The notes under the pieces: generated by a model | Told to the model about the DNA's origin: nothing | Seen by the model: the letters and a program-made list of their open reading frames with translations, nothing else | Database searches by the model: none | Shown: piece by piece, positions 12,401-23,722 of the stretch | Position numbering within the stretch: position 1 is the first letter of the stretch | Layout: every line of letters begins with the position of its first letter | Assembly (NCBI RefSeq): GCF_022539315.1 | Contig: NC_066316.1 | Coordinates: 29,885,245 to 29,949,244 of the forward strand | Length of the DNA: 64,000 nt | Direction: 5' to 3' | Source of the DNA: Serinus canaria | Taxonomy: Eukaryota; Chordata; Aves; Passeriformes; Fringillidae | Position numbers and translations under genes: made by a program

Positions 12401-14720
12401 GGGTGCAAATAGTGCATTCAGACTTATTGCAGGCATAAAGTAACTTAGAAGACTGGACTGTAGATCTTAGATAATCGTGTGCAAATAGCCAATAGCTGTG
12501 TGCAGATAGGGACAGGAAGAGGGTGCCAGCTGTGTCTGGAGAATTATCTGTGGTTCACTATACCAAGGCTTCATGTAACTTGTAGAGCTGGCCATCTCCT
12601 TTGCCTGGCTGCAAAGGGCAGCTCTGTGCCACTCAGTCCAGCAGCTTCTTCCCCTCAGATCTGGGCCCTCCTTAGACCTCCAGACCTCAAATCCTGGCTG
12701 ATCTTGACATAATTGTATGTACTGGGAAGCTGAGCCCATGAGGTCAGGTCAAGGTGGGTTAATGCAATGAGATAATGGCCCGTGGCAGTGGGAGTGGAGA
12801 GTTCACTGGGTCTCTTGGAGATCACTTGCTCTGGGAGGAAACAAGAACTAAAAAAAAAAAATCCAAGTCTGATTATGGAATGGAGAATGACTGGAAAACT
12901 GGCACTTAGTGTAACATTTAGGCAATGGAAGAAGTCAAGGCATCTTTTCAAGAATAATAGATAACAGATTGTGTTTTTCAGGTGATTTGGGTGTCCTTTG
13001 GGACATTCAGGAAGTTCCTCTGCAGACCATGGCAGAAATGAATGATTGTACATTGATTGGTTTCTTCTCAGATGAGCTCTTGTGATCCATTTCTTTTTGG
13101 AATAGAGTTTGTGTGTTTTACTTGCCTGCTCTCAACCTTCCTGTTTTAGGGCTTCTCATTTGTACACTGCTTTCTCATGATAAATGAGTGCCTTGGTGCG
13201 AACTCTGTCCCTTTTCCATCCAGAGCCTGTAGGCTATGGAAAGACACTGCATCCAGTTTTACACACACTTTGAGTTTGCCAAGAGAAAAAAAAATATAGT
13301 TCTTTACCTTCATTCACTTTCAATGCTTCTCCTTTTATCTTCTGGAACAACACAGTGTGTTGAAAGTGCATTTTTAATTAAATTGTGTGCATCTTGTATA
13401 TGTACAATACTTTCACTTTGAGGGCATTTTTATTACAGTAGGAGGGTGGTGATATGTAATAAGTCTCAAGAATAATTAAAACCTGTGTTAACTTGTGTAT
13501 GTTTTCAGTAGTGATTGAACTTTGTGTTGAGTCTCTGCTGGGTCCAAGATCAGATCTTAATCAAATAGAAAGGAAGGAAAGGCTGATGGGGGAAGGAAGA
13601 ATTGGTTTTTACCTTTAAAAGTTCTTGCCAGCTTAAGGTAAACATCACCTGTCATGTATATTTCTAAAAAAAATTTTTTTTAAGTATATTGCTTCCGGTT
13701 TAAAAAATATTTTGCTGCAGATAGTTTCTGTGTTCCTCACTTATTGAGGGATAAATGCATACAGTGGGTAACATTATAAATCAACATTTGGAAATATCTT
13801 CACCTTTTTTGTCTATTGATGTAGCTTCAGAGTTTTGTTCAGTGTTTACACTGAAGGGAAAAAAGCAGAGTAACGTAGTAAGGCTTTAACTGCAACATGA
13901 TACTACATGATTTAAATAACTAGAGACTTCACAGAGAGGATATGGTATATCTGCTTGGTTTTTTCCTTTTACTTTGGGGAGGTAGAAGTGCACTCCAGAA
14001 TTAGCAAGATGCATGGTTTTGGTCTGAAACTTGCACTTTCTGCACTCCATAAGAATAAGTGCTTTGCATTTTTCACGGCATACCACATTCCAGTGTGGGA
14101 GAACAAAAGGGTCTGATTCAAGGACAATGATTGGAATCCTGTGTCATGAAATGCTTTGAAAAAAATGTTAATTTCTCTGTCTTTGAAAAGTACAGTTTTA
14201 CCATTTGCTTTTAGATGGTTTCAGTTTGGTAGAAACAGCAGGTGAATTAACATGAATCACATGAGCTTTGCCAAGGATTCTATGACATTCATACCCAAGT
14301 CAAGCTGAGGCATGTAACAGTGTTTTGAAGATGTTCTGAAGAACAGTTATGAAGATGTCCCTAATATTAAACCAAATTCAAGATCTAAATGCTAATGTTA
14401 GTTCAGTTTGCAGGAGTGTTATTTGCTCTCTGGAAGACATCCATTTGGTTTAAACTTGTAAGTCAAGTAAAAGTTTATATAATTGAAACTCCCTATTGAA
14501 ATGTCAGAGCACCTCACCTGCATTAATTTTTCTTATGTTAAGAAAGTTTTTCATATTTCATAAAATTATTGTTAGTGAATATACTAGGCCAGCCTTCACA
14601 AAAAACTCAAGAGATTATTCTGAAAGTATGAACTAAGAGAGAAACCTGAGAGGGACAGACACATTTCTTTTTTTAGGCTGCCAGGATTTTGCAAGATTGA
14701 TTGTTACTTTTTCCTTACAG
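6494..14720 (+). other. KCNK5: KCNK5 intron 1, second part
   Basis: No repeat family recognised. One locally CpG-dense stretch at about 9228-9298 ends at a strong donor (ggtaagt) and is discussed as a possible alternative exon. The segment around 10600-10800 is AT-rich with a MEF2-type box CTAAAAATAA at 10657-10666. The rest shows nothing I can name. Confidence 0.75.
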
Positions 14721-14832
14721 ATTGTGTCAGATGCTGCTGGACAGGGGGTTGCCATCACTGGGAACAATACTTTCAACAACTGGAATTGGCCTAACGCTGT
14801 GATCTTCGCTGCTACTGTGATCACGACAATCG
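14721..14832 (+). CDS. KCNK5: KCNK5 exon 2: cap to pore helix 1
   Basis: Starts after the acceptor ttccttacag in phase 0 and ends in phase 1 at ATCG|GTAAAT. It encodes 37 residues plus the first base of a glycine codon. It begins IVSDAAGQGVAITGNNTF and ends with the pore helix and TVITTI, just before the first selectivity filter. The sequon NNT at in-window residue 15 corresponds to N77, the known glycosylation site of human TASK-2. The stretch NNWNWPNA is typical of the region leading into pore 1. The upstream residues (M1 and the first half of the extracellular cap) belong to exon 1, which is not in this window. Confidence 0.96.
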
Positions 14833-16253
14833 GTAAATATTTACTCTGTCAACCTTCCTATCAGGAGCTTTCTGTAGGCTCTACTGTTTTTGTTCTCTCC
14901 CATTTCTGTGTCAAGGTAGCCACCGAATAAAGTCCCCATGGCTGGAGCTGCCGAAAGTATGTGTTCACCTGCAGATTCATGGAGGAAAAAACCAAAGGGG
15001 TTTGGCACCCTCTCCATGTGTGTACAGAAGAGGAAAGTGTGCCTTTCGAATAAGTAATGGACTAAAGATGCTGTTGGGGTTGGCTGGTGTCATTCCAGTT
15101 CCGTTGATTTATGCGCTTAAATTTCCAAATCGTAAAATTCCAAAACAAAAGCATAACAAAGCATTCCATTAAATAAATACCTAAAGCAAGTGCATGTGAA
15201 GTTTTTGGATTGCTATCTTGTTACACACACGTGTTTTATTGAGCTACTACTAAATTATCATTGTTCCTGGCTTGCAGAACTAACTATGTTTTTTTATCCA
15301 CCTCTGAAAAAAAGGTGAAGCAGAACAACTGTTGCTTTTTAAATATCACTACTGATTTGTCCTTATAAGATCCTCTGCAGTGGAAGACTTCTTTCTCCTG
15401 TGATATATAGGTTTTCAGAGCTCAACATCATTTGTCTTCTGCTTTTGCAGAAAAATCTTTGCTACGTGGTTTTGTTACACACTTGTTGCACAATTTACAA
15501 AAAAAAGGGAATACAAGATAACCAGAGAAGACTGAATGTAGAAATCTTTCTGTTAAACCATATGCACTACTGTGGTTTTCTTTATTATTTAAAATTCACA
15601 AAACCCAGCTTATATTATAATTTATGAAAAATGTTGGAGTCAATAACACACCTAAATAAGAAGACTCTATCAGAAGTTCAGAAAATAGGCTGCTGATTTT
15701 AGAGCCTGAATCTGAATCAAGATAGCCCTCTTGGGTGCTATGAGCAGCAAAAAACTAAATTAATTTCAAATACCTTGCACTTACTTGCCTTGCACTTAAC
15801 TCACAAGCTCTTGCCCTGCAAAGGTACTAGGTCACAAGTTAAATGTGTGTAGTGGATCTTTCACCTGGGACCTAGCTTCAGGATGAATTTTGAGTTTCAT
15901 TCCCTAAAATTAAATCAGTCAAGTTTGAACAGCGCTGCTTAAGATTAGGACATCATATTAGAAGTTTTGAGATGAGCTTTATTTTCTATTTATCCCATCT
16001 TGTCCAGAAAAAGATGCACAAAATCTAGGGAACACTTAAAGTGCAGTAATGGAATATGTGTTTGTTAGAGTAGAATTGGAATGCATCCAGTTTCAGAAGA
16101 TGGGCAGCTGGAGTAAACTAAATCCCTTTTAGATGGTGAGGTAAGGAGTGCCTGAGACAGTAGGAGCCCACACAGTGTTGTTTTGTGCACAGCTAGAATT
16201 GCCTTGAATTCTCTTCAGCCAGAACAGACGGAGGACATACTTATCTCTTTCAG
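14833..16253 (+). other. KCNK5: KCNK5 intron 2
   Basis: 1421 bp, GT-AG (gtaaat ... tctctttcag). AT-rich, with no recognised repeats or embedded exons. Confidence 0.93.
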
Positions 16254-16420
16254 GTTACGGAAATGTTTCCCCAAAGACAAACGCTGGGCGTCTCTTCTGC
16301 ATATTTTATGGGCTTTTTGGAGTCCCTCTCTGCTTGACGTGGATCAGTGCTCTGGGGAAATTCTTTGGAGGACGTGCCAAGAGGCTGGGCCAGTTTCTGA
16401 CGAAAAGAGGAGTAAGCCTG
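16254..16420 (+). CDS. KCNK5: KCNK5 exon 3: first filter GYG and M2
   Basis: Acceptor tctctttcag, 167 nt. The G from exon 2 plus GT completes glycine, so the junction reads TTIGYGNV, the first K+ selectivity filter. There follow the post-filter segment, transmembrane helix M2 (around LFCIFYGLFGVPLCLTW) and the short cytosolic M2-M3 loop with FGGRAKRLGQFLTKRG. The exon closes in phase 0 at CTG|GTAAGC. A second GTAAGC lies 9 nt upstream in the same frame (see findings). No frameshift or stop is present. Confidence 0.96.
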
Positions 16421-17523
16421 GTAAGCCCTTACTTGTTTACCCTTGAACTGTGTAGTTTTGATCCATGAATTAAGCTTACATTTCATAACTTGCCTGTTTA
16501 TCTTGTAGTAAATGAACTTGCACAAATTTTCCCAAATGGAGTTGCATTGAAAGAACTAAAAGAGGGATGGGGTCTGATGTGTTAGTTCTGCAAGAAGTTT
16601 AGCAAAATGAGACCTCATAAAAACCTTTGGTACTACGTCTTATGTTAAAGACCTTTACAACAAATGTACCTGAGGCTCCATTTCACAGACATTTCATTCA
16701 AGCTCTTCAGGCACAGGAATGAAAATACGCTGTCCTGCTTGGCTCCCACCTGCCTGCATGCTAGCACAAATGTTTCCTGCTGTGAAGTGAACCTACTGCC
16801 AAACAATATTTTTTTCTGAGCTACTGGCTTTTGTTTTTTTGTTTGTGGCATTTTGGGGTTTTTTGCTGATCATTTGTTTGGGTTTCTTTCTCCTCCCTTC
16901 CCCGCTGCAAGTGAATTCTCAGTTCTAACTCTGCACAGAAATGGGAGGCAATGCAGGGTCATAGTGCCTGGAGGGCACTGGGACTGCTTTTAGGTCCTGG
17001 TTTCAGAATCAGAGCAAGAAATTTCTTGGGTCTGCACCTGAGAAGAAAGTACAGAAAATAATAGTGAAATATGTGTGTATGCGGAGGTTTGTTCAGAGGT
17101 TGACATGAGTGGCAAAGGGAAGGAAACAGAAATGGGAGAGAAACAACTTAAAATGCTTCTGATCTTCTGTATTCAAATGAGTAAAAGGAAAATTAGAGGT
17201 ACTGATGGCTTTTTAGACTAGAGTGCTATGTCCATATCCCATGCCAATTTATAAAATACTAGGGACTCCTTAAACTCTTCCAAGAGCGTGCAAGAAAACT
17301 ATCAGCAAATAATCCTTTTTGAGCAAATAGTTGTAAGAATAGGCAGTTCTACCTAAAGGAAAAAAAAGTGTGTTTACTTCAGTCACTTTTAGGGACTTTT
17401 AATTATGGTAGCTGAATTGTTAGCACAAAACTGAAATATCTGGTACTGTCAGATGATTCTTCGTGCCATGGGTGGGAAAAAAAAAATTGAGATTGCTTCC
17501 TGATTTCTTCTTTTTCTTTGCAG
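16421..17523 (+). other. KCNK5: KCNK5 intron 3
   Basis: 1103 bp, GT-AG (gtaagc ... ctttttctttgcag). T-rich blocks near 16808-16870 and a long pyrimidine tract before the acceptor. No recognised repeats. Confidence 0.93.
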
Positions 17524-17692
17524 AGGAAAGCCCAAATTACATGCACAGCTATATTCATTGTTTGGGGTGTCTTGGTCCATCTGGTTATTCCTCCCTTTGT
17601 CTTCATGATGACTGAAGGATGGAATTATATTGAAGGCCTCTATTTCTCATTCATCACTATCACCACCATAGGATTTGGAGATTTTGTTGCTG
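17524..17692 (+). CDS. KCNK5: KCNK5 exon 4: M3 and second filter GFG
   Basis: Acceptor ctttttctttgcag, 169 nt, entering in phase 0 and leaving in phase 1. It begins RKAQITC and contains helix M3 (IFIVWGVLVHLVIPPFVFMM), the pore-2 helix (EGWNYIEGLYFSF) and the second filter TTIGFGD. Human has TISTIGFG where this reads TITTIGFG, a mild change next to the filter. The donor GCTG|GTTAGT has T at +3 and is weaker than the other three donors. Reading past it gives TAG then TAA at once. Confidence 0.96.
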
Positions 17693-18542
17693 GTTAGTAA
17701 TTGTATTTTATGTGTTATTTTATTACACGCACAGTGTCACAATTCTACTTTCAAACTCTTAATTTGAAAAGATGTTTTCTAAGCTTTTACAGCATATTTT
17801 GCAGGATAGAATATTCTGTTAAGGCTGGGTGGATCTGGCTCTTCAGTGTTGGTGTAGACACCTAAGGCCTTTATTGGGTTAATTTTGCAGCCAAGTTCTA
17901 GAGCCCTTAAGTCCTTCTGGTACCCCAGGTCTGTATTTTGGGCAAGGACCTACCCTGCCCACCACGTTAGTCGTGCACCTCTGAATGGGATCCAGTATAC
18001 TAGGCAGGATGTGTAGGCATTGGGCAATGTTTTCTACACCTGCCTAGAAATAGTCAGTGGGGAATGCTGAGCATATTCCTCTCTCCTCCTAAACCCCTTC
18101 TTTCTCTAAAATCCACTGCTTCGTTCAGCACTTCAGTCCTCGTAAGTGGAACTCTGAATCTTTTTCTCAAGGAAGGTACCTATATATGCATACTTCAGTG
18201 GCAGGAAGAAGACTTGTAATTTTTAAACAGGAAAATGCTCACTTTTATATCTTACAAGGAAAGGATAAATATGCTTCATTTTTATTTTGTTAGTCCAGTG
18301 GTCAGAATACACATGGCCAAGAAGTGGAAGATGTGGAATCAACTTTTTCTTTCATTTCCCCACTCTGGTGTTCATATAACAAGTGAGGACACAAAGAGGT
18401 GTGCAAAGGTGTTCAAATAACAAAAGAGGACAAGTGAGTCCTCTTTTAGAGAGGAAGAGAGTAATTCTCAGGGTCATAACTTCAAAGGTCTATCAGCTGT
18501 GAGTCTTCTTACAGTAATGTTTTTGTTTTTAATTTCCTGTAG
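17693..18542 (+). other. KCNK5: KCNK5 intron 4
   Basis: 850 bp, GT-AG (gttagt ... aatttcctgtag). Contains an imperfect 41-bp tandem duplication (starts 18367 and 18408) running into a 10-bp-arm hairpin at 18422-18447, about 95 nt before exon 5. Confidence 0.93.
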
Positions 18543-19357
18543 GTGTAAATCCAGATGCAAACTATCATGCGCTTTACAGATACTTTGTGGAGTTATGGAT
18601 CTATCTGGGACTAGCTTGGCTCTCACTCTTTGTTAACTGGAAGGTCAGTATGTTTGTGGAAGTCCACAAAGCAATCAAGAAACGGAGGAAAAAAAGAAAA
18701 GAGTCATTTGAGAACCACCCTCGGCCTAAAAAACCCCTTCAAATGGGTACCTCAAAGGATGTCAACATTTTCAGTTTTCTTTCAAAGAAGGAAGAGACCT
18801 ACAATGACCTTATAAAGCAAATTGGGAAGAAGGCCCTGAAGACAAGCAATGACAAAATGATTATAGTGGAAAATGCCAAACAAATGAATGCCAGCATAGA
18901 TGTTCAGGTGACTTACACAAAAACGGAGTCATTTGAGTATGATGAGGCTTCCCTGGACATTCAAAATGGTCATGTACTGAGACCTCTCCATGACAAAAAT
19001 ATTGGAGACAGCCCTCTAGAAGGAACCATGTTTGTGAACCAGCTGGACAGGATTAGTGAAGAAGAAGGTGAAGTGTGGGATTCCAGAGACTATCGGCCCT
19101 TAATATTTGAGAATGCCAATATAACATTTGTAAATGAAGATGATGATGAAGAGGAAGATATCTCAGATGATGAGGAAACGTCAAAATCCTCTATGGATGA
19201 TAATCTTGCAGAGGAATCTGAAACTGCAAAAAAATTGGTAAAATTCCCATCCTCTGATGAATCTACCTTTACCAATAACGAGCTAGAACTTTCTGTGCCT
19301 TATGAACAACTGATGAATGAATATAATACAGTAAGCAATGTGAAGGCTGCCACGTGA
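18543..19357 (+). CDS. KCNK5: KCNK5 exon 5: M4, pH sensors and cytosolic tail
   Basis: Acceptor aatttcctgtag; terminal coding exon, 812 nt of sense codons plus TGA at 19355-19357. It opens GVNPDANYHALYR, whose R aligns with R224, the extracellular pH sensor of human TASK-2. M4 follows (YFVELWIYLGLAWLSLFVNW), then K245, the intracellular pH sensor, in NWKVS. A polybasic run (IKKRRKKRKE) holds K257/K258, tied in human to G-beta-gamma inhibition. Conserved tail blocks are SKDVNIFSFLSKKEETYNDL, FVNQLDRISEE, DEETSKSS and ELSVPYEQLMNEYN. The middle of the tail differs strongly from mammals and contains an acidic run EDDDEEEDISDDEE. An in-frame ATG at 18587 is internal to the exon and is not a start. 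Confidence 0.97.
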
Positions 19358-19980
19358 AGCGTGCTGGACAATGGTTTTCTGAAAGGGGTCAGTGCATATT
19401 GAACACAGAGCAAGGAGAAAAGTGTGTTTGCAGCTTCTCCTGTCTCTTTGAAAACAAAAACAAGTCCCAGACTAAGAAACTCCAATCTCCTTTTCCCATC
19501 CTAAGTTGGCTTCTGAGCCTGTCAGCTTGCTTTTCTGAAAGACTTGTAAAATAACAGTTGAATTTGGAGTCCCACTCCTTCTTTAGATTTTATGGTTCCT
19601 GAACAAAATAGAAAAGACTAGTTAATACACTGGATCTGCTCTGAGTTCATGCATTTCATTGAGGAAATAGTTTGGGAGTGTAACTATACTGTTGCAAGAC
19701 TGTTTTGGGCATCAAATATGTTCGGTTACTCCATTAGCATTTCACCTCTGAAAACCTGGATTTGAATCTGGCATTTATCACAATTGACATCAAGGGGGTT
19801 GCTCATTGTTAAGTTGTTACTGCCAAAAATATGGGACTGTACTTAAAGAGAAACTTTGGATGGAATGCCAGGGCACGCAAATCTGAGCTGAGCTGTGCTG
19901 GCAGACTGAGAAGGAAGCTCTGAAACATCTCCGTAGAATATGTCAGTGCTTGTCAAATTACAGTGAATTCTAATTTCATA

Positions 19981-19986
19981 AATAAA
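19981..19986 (+). terminator. Proximal poly(A) signal AATAAA
   Basis: Canonical hexamer about 625 nt after the KCNK5 stop. It would give the shortest 3' UTR. Use is inferred, not shown. Confidence 0.35.
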
Positions 19987-21294
19987 ATATTAAGAGTTCC
20001 AAAGGAATGGATCGAGAAGGAGCCCTCTAACAAGGAAAGAATCTGGGATGAAGCTCACCAGTTGGGCTGCGAAGCTGCACATCAGCCCCAGAACTGAGTA
20101 AAGTGACTAAAAGAGTAAAGTGACTGGAAGACTTATTGATCAAAGCATGTATGGGCACAAGCAGGATGCAATGACCTTTTTTAATGTTGAAAGTGTCCTT
20201 CCACTGTCCATTTCCTAAAGGAAATACTTGAATGAACCTTATACAGTATCTGTGTACAGGTGAAGTTTTATTGACACTGTTCTTCTAAGGAAAAAATCAC
20301 CTTGGGAATCACAGATATTCTCCAAATGCCCTAATGCCTGTCAGAAGGGACCTGTAGCACTGCTGCTGATCTGGGCAGTGTGTTAGTCAGTATTGTTGTT
20401 TGATGTTCCTCCCTGCCTTGGTACTTCAGTCATGACTTGGATGGGAGATGATTTTTGAAACAGTTGATTACACTTCATACATTGTTTTGTTTTGTTTTTA
20501 GTTTGACCTTTGTGCGTATACAATGGTTATTCTGTCTCACTTGATAGAAGGTTGGGCAATATCAAACCTTGGGCAAACTGAGATGTGATCAAGTGACTTC
20601 GGGCCATAAGGCACTTTTTTGTTAAAAGGAACTTTGGCTCTAAGCTTCTAAAAGTATTATCTTTTGACTTGGAAATGGGCTACTCACTAGAAGGAAGCAT
20701 GTCTGTTCATAGCATGTGTGCCCAAATTGTTTTGGCTACAAAGAAATTTTACCATGGTTTTCTTTTTCTTTCTTTTCCTATGTCTATGCATTAACCCTGA
20801 CAACTCTTTCACATGAGGCTCTTGATTATATGCTGGCAAGAGGTATTGACTTCAGTTTTATCCAATACACTTGGAACAGAAAATAACCAAGACCTTTAAA
20901 CCTTAACATGTCAGGTTCTGCTGATCTGTTTGGTTTTAGAGTATTTAAGCCTTTCTGGTATGTCTGAAAGTTTCCAAACTTCAGTGAACAGTTAAAAGTT
21001 GTCCCAGTCTCATTTTCAGTGTAATGCTGGCAGACTCACTAGCTCTGTAAGAAGACCTTTTGGAACCTTGCAAGGCTAATCTTAAATTACTGGCTATTTC
21101 TGATAACTACAAATATTGGCTGCAGCTTCAGTTGCTGGCCTGTCCCACGGAAGAAGGAGGATATATGGGAAGCTAGCACTCTGGTTGGATACCCTTTAGA
21201 TGGGAAGTTTTGAAGTTAAATACTGTGAAACAAGGGACTGTCTTTACTGTTCTGTTTCTTTGCTAGAATTTTCCACATATATGACATTTTTTCA

Positions 21295-21300
21295 AATAAA
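21295..21300 (+). terminator. Middle poly(A) signal AATAAA
   Basis: Canonical hexamer about 1.9 kb after the stop, in a T-rich context (acattttttcaaataaaacg). A second hexamer lies at 21763-21768. Either could end a mid-length transcript. Confidence 0.35.
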
Positions 21301-23716
21301 ACGTGAACACAATTGCCAAATTGTGGCCAACTCATGTCCACCTGTCAAACTAAACAACTGTGAAGTCAACATATTTTGATTTATATTTAATCTGCAATTT
21401 ATGGTAGTATTGTTGAAGAGAGATTCTCATTTCAAATGAGAATCAATTTTATTATATTTACACTATTTGGAGCAGCAGTGGCTGGATGAATTTGACCTGT
21501 ATCTGACAGGAAAGAGGGAGAGGCCATGTCAAGATGATTCTTATTTACTTCTAGTATGATACTTTAATCCCCACTCTTATAAAATTACTCCAAGCCCCTC
21601 AAAAGTTTTTGTATCTGAAGGGCTGTGGTTGACAGCTGTACTTAATAACTGTAAGAAATGTTAGGTAGGGTTATGTGCATATCTGCAGGTTGCTTGTGTA
21701 GTCAGTTTAGCCTTCTCTTTTTTTTTAATATTTGTTGTTTTAAAAAGTTCACACTAACTTAAAATAAAATGAGAAAGCACTCCATATAGTTTTTGTTGTC
21801 CTCCAACTTGTCTTCCATTATTGATGCAAAGATCAAAGTTTTAGTAACAATTAGAGAGCTGCAGGACAACGGGGAGAGAAAAGACTTTCAGCAAGTGTGT
21901 GAAATGGAAAAGCGTAGTCCAATCTTCATTTAAAAAAACAAGAAAAAAAGAAAGAAAAAATTCTCTTTAATACTGAAATAATACATCCCAGACACTTGGC
22001 TGGGCTGCTTTGATTGGGAGGGGATGTTGCACACTGGAACCCAGACTCTGTTCTGTGTAGCAAAGTGCACTTGTATGCCAGAGCCGAGAATAGATGGGAT
22101 CTGTTTCATATTATCAAGCTAGATGTGGCTCACTGGCCTTTCCCAGTGTAGTCAGCATAGACTATAAGTCTGCATAATAAGTATCATGGGATTTAAAGTA
22201 ATAGTTTAAATTTATTAAAACAAAGTACAATATTCCCAGTTTTTCAGGGAAACATGATCACACCTCACAAAACTGTTCTCAAGATATCCCACCATGTGCC
22301 TTAATGTAATCTTAACACTGGGAAAAAATTCCTCTTTACACGGGGGCCAACAGAATTGGTCTCGTTAAGCCCTACATGTTTCAGAGTTTTGGAGGGGTTT
22401 GGTTGGTGCATAACTTTCATAATGGCTCACTCCAAAAAGCTGAACCATTCCCAGGGTTTTTAATATTATGGTGCCATCTCAGAAGTGCCGAAGAGCTAAA
22501 CAGGGCAGCTTTTTGCCTGCCTGTCTTCCACGTCTTGAGAAAAGAAAGAAGCAGCATGGGGGATCTAAACTAATATCTTTTTGCCTTCAGATTTACATGT
22601 AATGACTTAGAGGGGTGTCCAGGCTGGGTTTTGTTCTATTCAGCTCCAAAAGTGTCTCTGAGTGAATTCCCCAGTGCTACCTGGTTATGTCTTGTAGTTC
22701 TTTCAATTAATTGGTCAGTCTGGAAGCATGTTTTTTTTATACCTGTTGATTTCATTTAGCTAACTAATAATGTTAGCAGTTTTCTTAAAGCTGTGGAGTT
22801 AGTTTTATAGGTGAGACAGGTCTCTTCCTGGAAGGAGAGGAAAGGGGGATATTTAAGGAAGGAAGAAAGCTTAAAAGCTTGTATAAGGAAGGGATGGAAT
22901 AGCAGTGAAAACTCTTCTTTCTAATTGTTGCCTACAAGTAGATTTTATTTCCAGTCACATCATGTGAAGGATGGATTCACTTATTAATTTTGCCAAGATG
23001 AGCCAGTACTTTGAATTTTATTCTTTTTTCAAAAATTAAATCCTGAAATGGGACCAAGGTAGTCTGTTCCTACAAAAGGCTTTTTAAGTGCTATAAGACT
23101 ATGTGACCCCATTCTTCATGACATCGTTGTGATGCTTCTTGGGTTTGTATTGCATTACTGAAGCCTGCTTTTACCAGAAGGGCATCACTTTCAGATACCT
23201 GTCTCACATCAGGCAGCCTGACCCATCTGATACACTGGTACGAAGTCACTGAGGAAATACAAAATCAGAGTGTTTAATTTTTCTGAACTAATGATTCGTG
23301 AATCTGTTGCTGGCAATGGATATCACAGAGCACAGAGCAGAATTAAAACCAGATCTGGTAACAGATCCATGGTGACACAGCTGTATGTGCGAAGATTTTA
23401 TTTTTCCTCCAGTTGATCTGGGAGAGCGTGCAAGACAGACGAGGAGAACAAAAAGCAATATGTCTGTTGACTTAACAAAAGAACTTTGTAGACATGTAAT
23501 TTTTGTGCCTCGTGGGATTCATTCCATTTGTGATGGATTTAACTTTTAAAATTTACCTTGTCTTTCATATGGCTTTTCACATTTGTGCAGTTCTGACTCT
23601 TATCACTCCATAATATGCCTGTCTGTCTGTTCTTTGTTGCTGATTGTCACTGGAATCACACTGTATGTAAATATTTGCTAAGTCTTTGTAAAATGTAATT
23701 TATTTTAATATTTTGC

Positions 23717-23722
23717 AATAAA
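23717..23722 (+). terminator. Distal poly(A) signal AATAAA
   Basis: Canonical hexamer in a very AT-rich block. A TGTAAATA Pumilio-type octamer lies 44 nt upstream at 23666-23673. This is the most mRNA-end-like of the four candidates. Confidence 0.5.

Noticed and set aside
1..14720. Search for KCNK5 exon 1 (M1 and start codon)
   Set aside because: No CpG island and no frame resembling the KCNK5 N-terminus was found, so the true first exon is taken to lie upstream of the window.
18587..19357. Separate 256-residue gene starting at the ATG at 18587
   Set aside because: This is the 3' part of KCNK5 exon 5. The frame is open back to the acceptor at 18543 and the residues before the ATG (GVNPDANYHALYRYFVEL) are conserved channel sequence.
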